In this document: positions 54,220 to 64,000 of the stretch, one piece after another
Layout: each line of letters starts with the position of its first letter
Position numbering within the stretch: position 1 is the first letter of the stretch
Source: Patella vulgata
Taxonomy: Eukaryota; Mollusca; Gastropoda; Patellidae
DNA length: 64,000 nucleotides
Reading direction: 5' to 3'
NCBI RefSeq assembly: GCF_932274485.2
Contig: NC_065882.2
Location: 81,122,767 to 81,186,766, forward strand
The notes under the pieces: generated by a model
Database searches by the model: none
What the model saw: only the letters and a program-made list of their open reading frames with translations
What the model was told of the DNA's origin: nothing
Program-made: the position numbers and the translations under genes

Positions 54220-54264
54220 CATAATTATCATTAAACAACTTAATACAAGTATATACCATACCAT
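54220..54264. repeat. Left 45-bp flank repeat of the nested LINE
   Basis: Identical to 62018-62062; both belong to a minisatellite ('cattaaacaacttaatacaa' unit) that continues to ~62165. Confidence 0.9.
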
Positions 54265-55762
54265 GTCGCAGGCACTCCTCTCTGGGAACCTGTTATGTGT
54301 CGTGTTCGTAGATTTAACTAAGGCTTTCGATTTAGTCTGGCTAGACGGGCTGCTCTTCAAGTTAGGACGTATTGGTATAACGGGCATAATGTTTCGGTGG
54401 ATCAAAAGCTTTCTGAGCGATAGAAGGATACAGGTGAATGTTGGCAGATTCCTGAGTGCCGAGCAAACATTAGAAAATGGCACGCCTCAGGGGTCGGTTA
54501 TCAGTCCCACTCTCTTCAATATCATGATCAACGACATACAGAAATCTTTCTACCTCGACGCCAAAACTGAGTTAGCTAAATTTGCTGATGACAGTACCAT
54601 ATGGAGGAAGGGGAGGAACTTCTGTGAACTACAAAAGAACATGCAGAAGGCCTTAGACAAATTCATGACATGGGCAAACGATTGGGGATTCAAAGTCTCG
54701 GAGAAGAAAACAGTCGGCATGCTTGTAAGCAGGGATAGTGGGATAAGCAGAATGACTCTGTGTATGAACGGGAAAACCATTGAGTTTAAAGACCAAACCA
54801 AGTTCCTTGGCGTAATCTTTGACCGAAGGCTGACCTGGAAACCGCACATCGACGAGACTGTAGATAGATGCACCAAAATCCTAAACTTAATGAGGAAAAT
54901 AACGGGCAGCACTTGGGGGGCCAACAGAGTTACACTAATGATGGTGTATCGTGCTCTAATACGATCTGTATTAGACTACGGCTCTCTGACCTTCATGAAC
55001 TGCGCGCCATTACTCTTAAGGAAGCTTTACACCATCCAATACAAAGCTCTGTGTATTGCGACTGGCGCAGGGCAAGGGACTGGGAGAGAGGCACTACTGC
55101 AGGAAGTCGGGGAGTTGCCCCTATCCCTAAGAAGAAAATAACTAGCGACAAGGTACTGGGCTAAGATCTCGCAACTGGGCGAAAGATCCCCAACCTTTGT
55201 CAGTCTACAAAAAACAAGATATGTGAGAGATCCTAGAAAGAAAAGCTTCGGCCAGGGTATCAGGGAAACAATCAAGGAACTGCGACTGGGGGAGCTCGTG
55301 ATATATGAACACGACCCCCCAGCGATCGCCCCTTGGACGCTCCCTATACCGCCGGTTAATCTAGATCTACTACAGAAAACCGACAAGAAAAACAACCCCA
55401 CTGCAGCACGTGCTCTCTCTCTAGAACACCTGGAAGACAACTGGCCGTCTGATGACTGGGACCATGTGTACACGGATGGCTCACGCAATCCTGAAAGGGG
55501 CACGAGCTCGTTTGGAATATACCTGCCAAACGGGGAACAGGGAATAAGCAGGAAACTGCCCAATAACTGTTCGGTGTACACTGCAGAGCTCGTGGCCATT
55601 CGTGACGCCATATCATGGATTTCCCATCAAAAGACTAGTAAGTTCGTCATTCCAAGCGACTCTCTGAGCAGTCTGATTTCAATCCAAAATGATAACTCGA
55701 ACTCAAGACCAGAAGTCATTTTGGAAATCATGCAGCTGTACCAGAGGGTGTTACAGATAGTC
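54265..55762 (+). CDS. LINE ORF2 fragment: reverse transcriptase and RNase H
   Basis: The frame opens with CVVFVDLTKAFDLVW (motif A Asp), followed by ENGTPQGSVISPTLF (motif B) and KFADDSTIW (motif C, catalytic FADD). A thumb/connection region follows. After one in-frame stop at ~55139 the same frame continues to an RNase H domain with VYTDGSRNP (first Asp) and NNCSVYTAELVAIRDAISWI (Glu). RT plus RNase H in one ORF is typical of the I clade. Dead because of truncation, the stop and the insertion. Confidence 0.9.
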
Positions 55763-56635
55763 CAAGAGCCAGTGACGAAAAAACTGCCTCATAAGTAATA
55801 GAAGGTTTGACTATATTAATTGGCAGCTATTGATAGGGCAAATTCAAAACACCCAGTCTTACGAGGTTTCAGTGGGACATTTGGCTGGGAGGGGCAGATA
55901 AAAAGGGCCAAAAAGGACTAAAATTTGCCTCATAAGTAATAGGATCAGAATTATTTCTAAAATGTTGCCATACAATGTATGAATATAAAAAATATAAATC
56001 TGACCAGAAAAAGTGGGGCCATGCCCTTTTCTGACTGCCTTAAAAAGTGCTGACGGGGGCCAAAATTTGCCTCATAAGTAATATAGTTGAAATTGGTGCC
56101 AAATGTTAGCTATGTACGAGCCGATTTTAAAAATATCAAATCTGACTGGTTTCAGTGGGGCATATCCCTAATCTGACCACTTAAAATCTGCCCGATCTGC
56201 CGCGCCCACAAAAAGGGTCAAAATTTGCATCATAAGTAATACGATCAGAAATAGTTTTGAAATGTTGTGGTGCTATATCTGAATCTTAAAATGTAAAATC
56301 TGACCGGAAAAAATGGGGCCACGCCCCTTTCTGACTGCTCTAAAAAATGTGGACGGGGGCCCAAAAATGCCTCATAAGTAATAAGACTGAAATTGGTGCC
56401 AAATGTTAGCTAATTATGAGACTATTCTAAAAATATCAAATCTGACTGGTTTCATTGGGGCAAACCCCTAATCTGACCACTTAAATGTGCCGAATCTGCC
56501 ACGCCCACAAATGGGGTCAAAATTTGCCTGAAACTAGTGCCAAATGTTAACTATGTATTAGTCGGTTCTAAAAATATAAAATCTGATGGGTTTCTGTGGG
56601 GCAAACTCCTAATCTGACCACTTAATTGTCACCAA
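55763..56635 (+). repeat. Left terminal inverted repeat
   Basis: Contains the motif at about 55786, 55928, 56069, 56229 and 56369. The filler phrases 'aaatctgactggtttcagtg' and 'tggggccatgcccttttctg' alternate. Confidence 0.9.
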
Positions 56636-56769
56636 CCACCCAAAGGTTGAATACTCGTGCTTGATTTCAATTCAAATTTAAATCTATAATCTAACTAATT
56701 TGACACCCCACTATTAATTTACAGTTTTCAACAACATAGTAGAAATTCAATACAGCATGGCTGGCCTCC

Positions 56770-57340
56770 AAGTGACATGATTCTCCATTAAAGGAGTCAA
56801 GTCTTGAACTCAATATCATCCCAAATTTTCAACCAAGTGATACAATTCTCCATTAAAGGGGCCAAGTCTTGAACTCAATATCATCCCAAATTTTCAACCA
56901 AGTGATACGATTCTCCATTAAAGGGGCAAAGTCTTGAAGTCAATATCATCCGTTTTCAAGGTTGCAAACACGACTTAAATGGTCAATTTAAATCAACATA
57001 CATTGATGTTGTTATCTTACCATGAAAAGTTGAGCTTCTGGCATTTAAGACAAAATGAAAATGTTAAAATTGGCACACGAATCGTGTGTCAGAACATTTT
57101 TGAGCGCAGTTTGTATGAAGCGACTTGATGAACGAGGCTAAACATATCCCATGTAGGAGAATACTACCAGTGTAGACTGGAATAACCAGATGCCAAAGAC
57201 TACCATTCAATTCGGACTCGTTGCGTATTTCGCCGAACATTATTGATTAGAAATTACAATAATAACCGAAACGATTGAATGTAAACCAGTTTATATACAT
57301 TCATATTACATTATTTTATGTGTTGTGACCCATTGGTGTC
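56770..57340. repeat. M5-related segment with a 3 x ~65-bp tandem
   Basis: 'gattctccattaaaggrg' units start near 56779, 56845 and 56909. The rest matches the TTAA MITE at 47549-48021 up to its 'tttccagg' (M5: 'tttctagg'). Confidence 0.75.
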
Positions 57341-57968
57341 CATTTCCAGGTGGCAAAGAATAGCGATTATAATATTAAATTATTTCATGACAATATCTTT
57401 TATACAAGAATCTATTATTGAACAAGGAAACGTAAACATAACAAAAGAGCTGTATAGTCAGTACATTTCCAGGTGGCAAAGAATAGCGATTATAATATTA
57501 AATTATTTCATGACAATATCTTTTATACAAGAATCTATTATTGAACAAGGAAACGTAAACATAACAAAAGAGCTGTATAGTCAGTACATTGCCAATCTGT
57601 TAGAAGTATATACCAGTTTTTCAGAGGATGGCAGCCAAGATAATAATATTTTTGGTGATTTTACTATTTTCAATTTTGAAAGGAAGATAGTGGATTACTT
57701 TGGACCACAGAAATTGACATTATTATCATCAAATACTAAAGGAAATATCATTTATAACAATAGAAAGAATGTTGAAGAGGCCATTAAAGAGTGTGTTCTT
57801 AGAAAATCATCTATAAAAGCAAAGATTCGTGACATGGCATACATATTACGGAAGGAAATACTAAATATATCAAAGTCCACTTTATCATCAAAATTATCAG
57901 TGCAGGATATAATTCAAGGAGAGGTTTCTGTACCAGATTTATTAATCGACTTTTTACTCATTTATTAG
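57318..57968 (+). CDS. Longest frame of the 5.6-kb transposon, function unknown
   Basis: A ~200-codon frame without ATG-context support. It contains a 41-residue block (WQRIAIIILNYFMTISFIQE ... LYSQYI) encoded twice by an exact 123-bp tandem (57341-57463, 57464-57586). It continues ECVLRKSSIKAKIRDMAYIL. No catalytic motif recognised. Confidence 0.45.
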   Translation: MCCDPLVSISRWQRIAIIILNYFMTISFIQESIIEQGNVNITKELYSQYISRWQRIAIIILNYFMTISFIQESIIEQGNVNITKELYSQYIANLLEVYTSFSEDGSQDNNIFGDFTIFNFERKIVDYFGPQKLTLLSSNTKGNIIYNNRKNVEEAIKECVLRKSSIKAKIRDMAYILRKEILNISKSTLSSKLSVQDIIQGEVSVPDLLIDFLLIY

Positions 57969-57999
57969 GCGGGCCTGGCCAGAGAGGTAGGAAAACAGA

Positions 58000-60457
58000 A
58001 AAAAATGTAAGAAAAATTTCCTCAATTTCTCAAGATGCCATGTACACTATTCGTGTGGCAAAATTAAAACTTCCAAATGGCGATGAAGAGTATAACAGGA
58101 AGCCTAAGAAAAGTAATTGATATTAAAATCGTTAATTACAACGGCATTGATGAACTAGAGACGAATTAACATACAGTTTACAGGAAGAACAGAGTACGGT
58201 TCCACATGGAATACACGGCCTGGGACAATTGCTACAAACTGTATCAGATACAAGTACCAGTAATGAAACAACTGACAATGATAACCAGCTTCCTGTTTGT
58301 CGGAAAAGATGGTCATTTACTCCAATCCTTTTAAATCTGCTTGAATGACAATATGATGAAAATAGATGAAACACATCCTGGAATATCTGACGAATTCCAT
58401 AGAGGTGCCCTTCCCATACGCAGAACAGACATTTAATGCAGATACTGCTGATCGTTTTTCAGGTATTAGTATCATCATAGAAATTCCATAGCAGCTAGAC
58501 GGAAATGGTCCATGTCTCGTTATATGAGGGCAACTATAGTTGGACATGTGTTTGAACATTTAGGCATTTCCAGACCTGAAGATGAAACTTCTGAATTGAG
58601 ACAAGCTAATATTCAGAAGAACACAGCACATCGCATCAAAATTACTGAAAGAATTGTAAACATGTCTAATCCATTCAAGAATAATGCGGAACAAGATATA
58701 TTAATTAACATTAATCAACAGATTTCCTTTTAAACGTTTATGAAAATGGTAACATGTCTCGTGACAAATGTATTTCAGAAGTTATTGCAAACCCCTCCTG
58801 GTTTGATAAACACATAAAACGGTCAAAATCAAGCACATTTGCTTTTGACGGTACCTAAAAAAAACGGAAAAAAACCCGGCAAGATCATAGGCTACAGTTG
58901 AAAATGGAGAAAGATATGATGAGTCGATTTCTTTATCAAAAATAAATTAAGACCTGGTGATTACCAGATCTTATCCGCTCACACAATGCCACTTGTGTTT
59001 AGTTATATAGATGAAAACCATGATATCAACTCAAACATCTTTGCTTTTGAAGGCCCTTGAAAGCAGAATAGAGTCTTGTGAGCCTAAATGGATTTTTTCC
59101 ATCTTCTTGGATACCCCCCAGCAACATTTGGTGCAATTGCTGGTTATCTTTTGGTTAAAATATGTAATGTGTTGTGTCAAGATATCCATTCTGTATTTGA
59201 CAGAAATGAAAAATCATCGATAAAGGACATAGAGAGAGATAGACGTGCTGGTTCCTATCGAGACCAAGAATACAGCATTTCAGGTCCAAACATGAGACTA
59301 CCATCAAACTTTACATCAGCATTAAAAAATGACATGTTCAAAAAATCTCTGTGCAGTACATAGTTAGCAATTGAATGTGTACTGACTTTTTGCCAGTTAT
59401 TAGATCTAAGACATTGTATGTAACTCGGGATACGGACGGTTATGTTTTACAAATGAAGAGTCCTGGGGAAGAACGATCTAAGTCATTTTTTCAACGAACC
59501 CCATTTAATGGCGCCATCTGGTAGCAAATTGTGTAAGCTTTCTGTGGAACAATCAATTTCAGGTAAAAACGATCGGAGTCACATCGGACCAAGGCCCTTC
59601 TGAAATGGCCTGCCGGACAAATACAAGTCCATGGGACCCTTTATTTAACCTTAATTTGCCTGAAAATTTGAAGTCTGTTGTACTGATAATTAAGGTTCGT
59701 GACATCATTTTGAAGTTGTAATTAAACCCACTCGTTGTTCTGTTCGCGTCAAACATTCTCGTCCAAATGTCTGTTTTGCGTTTTATGCGGAAAGACAAAA
59801 ATGTGACTTAGATCGTTCTTCCCCTGGACTCTTCAAATGTAAATGGGTCCCTTCAGTGTAACAAAGATTCTACATTGAGATGTATGCTCGAAGAAGCAGA
59901 TTCAAGAATGCTTTTCCATATAATTGCGACAAACCTGTCCAAACATAATATTGTCCGTTCCATAGCTACAGATGTTTTGATCATTCTACTTGAAAATTCC
60001 TTGTGTTGGAAATGTGTGGATAGAGCTTGGAATACAGTCGCAAAATAATTTGAGATATATTGAGACAATTAGTTTCATCATTATGCAGTGCTTTGACAGC
60101 TTTTCATGGGTTCACTGACTGTGACTATACTGTTGCATTCTTCAGAATGGGAAAGTTTCCCAACAAAGGTCCTTAGGGCAATTCACAGAGTCCCAAGAAT
60201 AATTTTCGAACTTAGGATGCCACCAAGATATGAATGACGAAGATACACCTACAATAGAAAGGTTTGTCGCATATATGGATTATGTCATGTAACAAGTGTA
60301 AATTAGGTCAGATATAGAAAGTTCTGAAAGGTTTATAAACCAAACAGAACCTACTCACAGAAATTTGGCACAAATTTGAATCATATTTCTGTTTGTAGAT
60401 TTAACTTTTAAGTGAAAACAAAATGTGTATTCACCTTGCTGGTGTGGTGGGTTGTGA
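58000..60457 (+). pseudogene. Broken remainder of the 5.6-kb transposon protein
   Basis: Pieces such as GHVFEHLGISRPEDETSE, ISGPNMRLPSNFTSALKNDM and LEEADSRMLFHII lie in several frames on the plus strand, so they look like one once-continuous gene. The spacing resembles transposon-borne proteins with HEEADTR and TGCDxTS signatures. Confidence 0.5.
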
Positions 60458-61339
60458 TATTTAAGTAGTCAGATTAGGGATATGCCCCACAGATACCAGT
60501 CAGATTTTATATTTTTAGAACCAACTAATACACAGCTAACATTTGACACCAGTTTCAGTCATATTACTTATGAGGCAAAATTTGACTCCTTTTGTGGGCG
60601 TGGCAGATGTATCACATTTAAGTGGTCAGATTAGGGGTTTGCCCCAATGAAACCAGTCAGATTTGATATTTTTAGAACCGTCTCATAATTAGCTAACATT
60701 TGACACCAATTTCAATCTTATTACTTATGAGGCATTTTTGGGCCCCCGGACACACTTTTTAGGGCAGTCAGAAAGGGGTGTGGCCCCATTTTTTCCGGTC
60801 AGATTTTACATTTTAAGATTCAGATATAGCACCACAACATTTCAAAACTATTTCTGATTGTATTACCTATGATGCAAATTTTGACCTTTTTTGTGGGCGT
60901 GGCAGATCGGGCAGATTTTAAGTGGTCAGATTAGGGATATGCCCCACTGAAACCAGTCAGATTTGATATTTTTAAAATCGGCTCGTACATAGCTAACATT
61001 TGGCACCAATTTCAACTATATTACTTATGAGGCAAATTTTGGCCCCCGTCAGCACTTTTTAAGGCAGTCAGAAAAGGGCATGGCCCCACTTTTTCTGGTC
61101 AGATTTATATTTTTTATATTCATACATTGTATGGCAACATTTTAGAAATAATTCTGATCCTATTACTTATGAGGCAAATTTTAGTCCTTTTGGGCCCTTT
61201 TTATCTGCCCCTCCCAGCCAAATGCCCCACTGAAACCTCGTAAGACTGGGTGTTTTGAATTTGCCCTATCAATAGCTGCCAATTGATATAGTCAAACCTT
61301 CTATTACTTATGAGGCAGTTTTTTCGTCACTGGCTCTTG
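60458..61339 (-). repeat. Right terminal inverted repeat
   Basis: Reverse complement of the left repeat. The motif appears as attacttatgaggc at about 60562, 60718, 60858, 61017, 61160 and 61307. Confidence 0.9.
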
Positions 61340-61389
61340 GTCTAAGAAGGGAAGCAAAGTAGAACTCGTGTGGATTCCATCACATGTCA

Positions 61390-61840
61390 ACATTAGGGGT
61401 CACGGTTAGACGGGCCCGGCATCTAAACACTAAACTACATAGGGGATTTATACCAAACTGGCAGGATAGTGGAGTAAGGGGGAGTCACGACCAGACGGAC
61501 TCGGCATCTAAAATCTATTCCGCCAAAAACAGACACCAAACCTACAGAGTGGGATAGTGGAGTAAGGGGAGGTCACGTTAAGACGGGCCTGGCACCTAAT
61601 CACAAACCCCACAAAGATGACATCTACCAAACTAGCAGGATAGTGGAGTAAGGGGGAGTTACGGTCAGACGAACTCGGCACCTAAACACTATTCCGCAAA
61701 TAAAACTGTTACAAAACCCAGAGAGGGGGATAGTGGAGTAAGGGGAGGTCTCGATAAGACGGGCCTGGCACCTAAACACTAACCTCAAACAACGACATCT
61801 ACCAATCCAGAAGCGGACGAGATCATCTACCAAACGATAT
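61390..61840 (+). repeat. Tandem repeats in the LINE 3' UTR, 5 x ~85 bp
   Basis: Each unit has 'gatagtggagtaaggggag' followed by 'gacgggcctggcacctaa' or a close variant; the units alternate in two forms. Confidence 0.88.
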
Positions 61841-62017
61841 GTTTTATATTAAATAAAGGGAAGAACTTCCCACTAAACCAAATCCATGGCCTAAGGCCAA
61901 ATGGAAAGATTGCAAAATCATATTCTAAAAAACAGGAATCAGCTTCGGCTCTCCTATGTCTTGTCTGCGATATCACTTATGTGGAAGCAGACGTTAAACA
62001 CCAAGAACTACTACTAC

Positions 62018-62165
62018 CATAATTATCATTAAACAACTTAATACAAGTATATACCATACCATAATTATCATTAAACAATTTGATACAAGTATATACCATA
62101 CCATTATTATCATTAAACAACTTAATAATAAACCATACCATTATTATCATTAAACAACTTACCTT
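62018..62165. repeat. Minisatellite right of the LINE
   Basis: Three further units of 'ataccattattatcattaaa', decreasing in length. Confidence 0.88.
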
Positions 62166-62278
62166 AATACACCTTAATACAAAGTAAACACCCTAATTCT
62201 TTGAACCCGACTGGACGGCCAAGATAATAACGTCTATATGCCGACCGGTTTTTTCGGCCAAGCTTGACGCATTAAGAA

Positions 62279-62578
62279 TCCATTTTCCGTCGTGGTATCC
62301 CCATGTCAGTGATACAGGACGTAGGGCCTGACAAGGACAGCTGTCTAGTTGTTCGGATGGGACGAAAAACTGAGGTCCCTTGTACACAATGGCCTCAGTT
62401 TACATATTGGCGTGGACGTAAAAGATCCCTTGACAGTTGGAATTCGATATAAGAGTAGGCCGTAGTGCCGCTGTCGGGGCAAAATTTCCCTCATTGCACA
62501 CTGTATGGCGTATGCCCGTCTTCATTAACCCAATTCGGAGCAGAACAGCAGGACGTTAAACCCCATTTCATTTCATTG
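62279..62578 (+). mobile_element. 5'-truncated SINE-A with target duplication
   Basis: Lacks the tRNA head; 'gcattaagaat' precedes it and 'gcattaagaattcc' follows the ATTTC tail. Confidence 0.85.
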
Positions 62579-62599
62579 CATTAAGAATTCCACTCTCAA

Positions 62600-62994
62600 C
62601 ACGGTCGGGGGAGGGGGGTGGAGTGGGTGTCATTTACGGTATATATGCCATGGTTCAAAGGGTCACCTTAATACCAATAAATATCACCTTAATACAAATG
62701 CATATCATACCTTAATTCGGCTGTGAGTCTAAATCAAGAATATCCATTAAATTATACCTATACTCTGACACAATCTGTACCAGGTTATATATCTAATTGT
62801 ATGTTGAATCTGATCATCTATTTGTTATTGTTACTGGGTCATCGATCACGTGTTGAAGATTATCTACATTCTCATTGATATTTATTATCGCTGTGTCACT
62901 ATAACATCGTGTTTGATATAAAATACTCGTGAACATTTTCCTCATTCGTATCGGCTGTCTATTTTACTTTCATTTTTGCCTATTGTTAGAGAGC
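62600..62994. other. AT-rich DNA without a gene
   Basis: Nothing recognisable. Confidence 0.4.
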
Positions 62995-63245
62995 GGGGTG
63001 TGTGCGCGTTAGATCATGAGGTCTGTCATTGGTTCAAGTGGTGTGGTTTCGATTACCAAGGAGTAGGATCGCCTCTCCAACCTCATAGATTTTCTCCTTG
63101 TTTCCTCCCACTGCTAAAGACCTCTACACGCAAGCCATTTACTGATTATAATTGAATCATATGTTAGTCCTGAAATGAACTAGTTTTTGTCGATTGGACG
63201 TTTAATTTTCTCTCTCTCTCTCTCTCTCCCTCCTCTCTCTCTCTC
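62995..63245 (+). mobile_element. SINE-B copy
   Basis: Head shortened, centre 'aaggagtaggatcgcctctc', ends in a long (TC)n tract. Confidence 0.85.
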
Positions 63246-64000
63246 TCCCCCCCAAGCTACCACTCTATTTGACTTACACATCGCCACAACATATAAAGAT
63301 TATCACCAAGTATCAACCTCTGATTATCTTGTACACGTGAAATTTAAAGAATGTTTTATCAACACTAAATAACAAACCTCATCTCTCAACCCTCCGTGTT
63401 TCGAGATAAGAGATGGTGCTAGACAAATTAGAATTCAATATTGATGTTGTTATCTTATCATAGTGTCCAATATCTAAGACATATTGAATATATAAAATCA
63501 GTACAAGTTACGTGTATTCTGATGTTTTGGACGCCATTTTTATCACAAGACATTGCGGAAGTAATTAGTAATGGCTGATCCACAAAAGAGTAAATAATAA
63601 TTTAACAAAAAGAATGTGGAATGGACAAAACCGGTGTAAATTGGCTGTCATTGCAATATTTTTTGTTTTTAAATTGAATATAAATCATTTTATATACATG
63701 CATATTACATTAATATGTTTCGAATAATAGAACCAAGCGCCCTTTAATTTATGGATTGCTATAAGCACAAAAGACCCTAGCTACAATTAAACGTATCGTT
63801 AAACTGTGTTTAACGCTACAACTGATACAGTCTAAGACTCTTTTCGCAAGTTCAAATAGGTTCAAACGCACAATTGGCAACACATATCATTACAGTTTGT
63901 ATTGAAATAAGTAATTCTATCACAAATAGTGAAGACTGGACCACTAATTAGACCGGGAGCCCAGGGGGGGTCAACCTAGCTGAAAAGTGTACCAATTTTC
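63246..64000. other. AT-rich DNA with a degraded M5-like segment
   Basis: 63430-63720 resembles the M5 interior ('gatgttgttatcttatcat', 'tatacatgcatattacatta'). No gene seen to the window end. Confidence 0.45.

Larger units (their letters stand above)
55763..61339. mobile_element. 5.6-kb DNA transposon with ~0.87-kb terminal inverted repeats
   Basis: CAAGAGCCAGTGACGAAAAA begins the element and its complement ends it, with GTC outside both borders (55760-55762, 61340-61342). The inverted repeats (55763-56635, 60458-61339) are near identical. Each holds five or six copies of a CCTCATAAGTAAT-type motif spaced ~140-160 bp, alternating with two kinds of filler. The interior is coding-like but broken in several places. 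It shows HEEADxRM-like (LEEADSRMLFHII), ALTAFHGFTDCDYT and ALKNDMFKKSL blocks. From memory these belong to a protein family common in animal repeats. I cannot name the superfamily. Confidence 0.85.
54265..62017 (+). mobile_element. 5'-truncated I-type LINE, split by a DNA transposon
   Basis: The LINE consists of 54265-55762 and 61340-62017. It starts inside the reverse transcriptase and ends 'gcagacgttaaacaccaaga' with a short (CTA)n tail. The 3' UTR contains five ~85-bp repeats. Identical 45-bp repeats lie outside both ends. The RNase H frame stops at the transposon and its conserved LVWIPSHVNIRGH continues after it. Confidence 0.88.

Overview
The window looks like AT-rich, intron-rich, repeat-dense nuclear DNA from a metazoan. 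The best guess is a lophotrochozoan, probably a gastropod mollusc. The evidence is a SUEL-type lectin exon joined to thrombospondin type-1 exons, introns of phases 0, 1 and 2 with GT-AG borders, and many tRNA-headed SINEs of a kind I associate with molluscs. The species assignment is recollection and inference. No bacterial operon, rRNA, true tRNA or CRISPR array is visible.

Host genes. (1) 6571-19343, plus strand: a membrane protein with a SUEL/galactose-binding lectin domain, two short linker exons, three TSP1 repeats, one transmembrane exon and a short tail with four Y-D-T-[I/V] motifs. All joins keep phase. (2) 22088-23618, plus strand: three phase-1 exons ending in a stop and AATAAA. They encode a Ser/Thr/Tyr-rich and proline-containing C-terminus and could be an alternative 3' end of gene 1. 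An inverted copy of two of them (15037-15706) sits inside an intron of gene 1. (3) 27361-28446, minus strand: a divergent class-A-like seven-transmembrane receptor. (4) 40697-42660, plus strand: a complete two-exon gene for a small secreted protein with ten cysteines. (5) 45364-52718, minus strand: at least eight exons of an acylamino-acid-releasing-enzyme-like (S9C) gene. It has Gly-Cys-His-Gly at the nucleophile, stops in one exon and a frameshift in another, so it is probably a decaying paralogue.

Everything else is largely mobile DNA. There is a complete-looking Tc1 transposon (7790-9206) with a 339-residue DD34E transposase, several dead Tc1 and hAT relics, and a Penelope-like element (9386-11150). 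The 3' ends of one LINE family recur four times. A second, 5'-truncated LINE (54265-62017) is split by a 5.6-kb DNA transposon with ~0.87-kb terminal inverted repeats (55763-61339). At least five MITE families are present. Two abundant tRNA-headed SINE families occur here: SINE-A is ~365 bp with an (ATTTC)n tail, and SINE-B is ~240 bp with a (TC)n tail. Many insertions still carry clean target duplications, and the nesting gives a relative order of events. Minisatellites (30, 36, 45, 78, 100 bp and a ~150-bp satellite) fill most remaining space.

Span by span: 1-6.5 kb relics and repeats; 6.5-23.6 kb the lectin/TSP1 locus and its inverted duplication; 23.8-27 kb satellites and MITEs; 27.3-28.4 kb receptor; 28.4-40.6 kb repeats; 40.7-42.7 kb secreted Cys-rich gene; 43-45 kb repeats; 45.3-52.7 kb APEH-like remnant full of SINEs and MITEs; 54.2-62.2 kb nested LINE/DNA transposon; 62.2-64 kb SINEs and AT-rich DNA.
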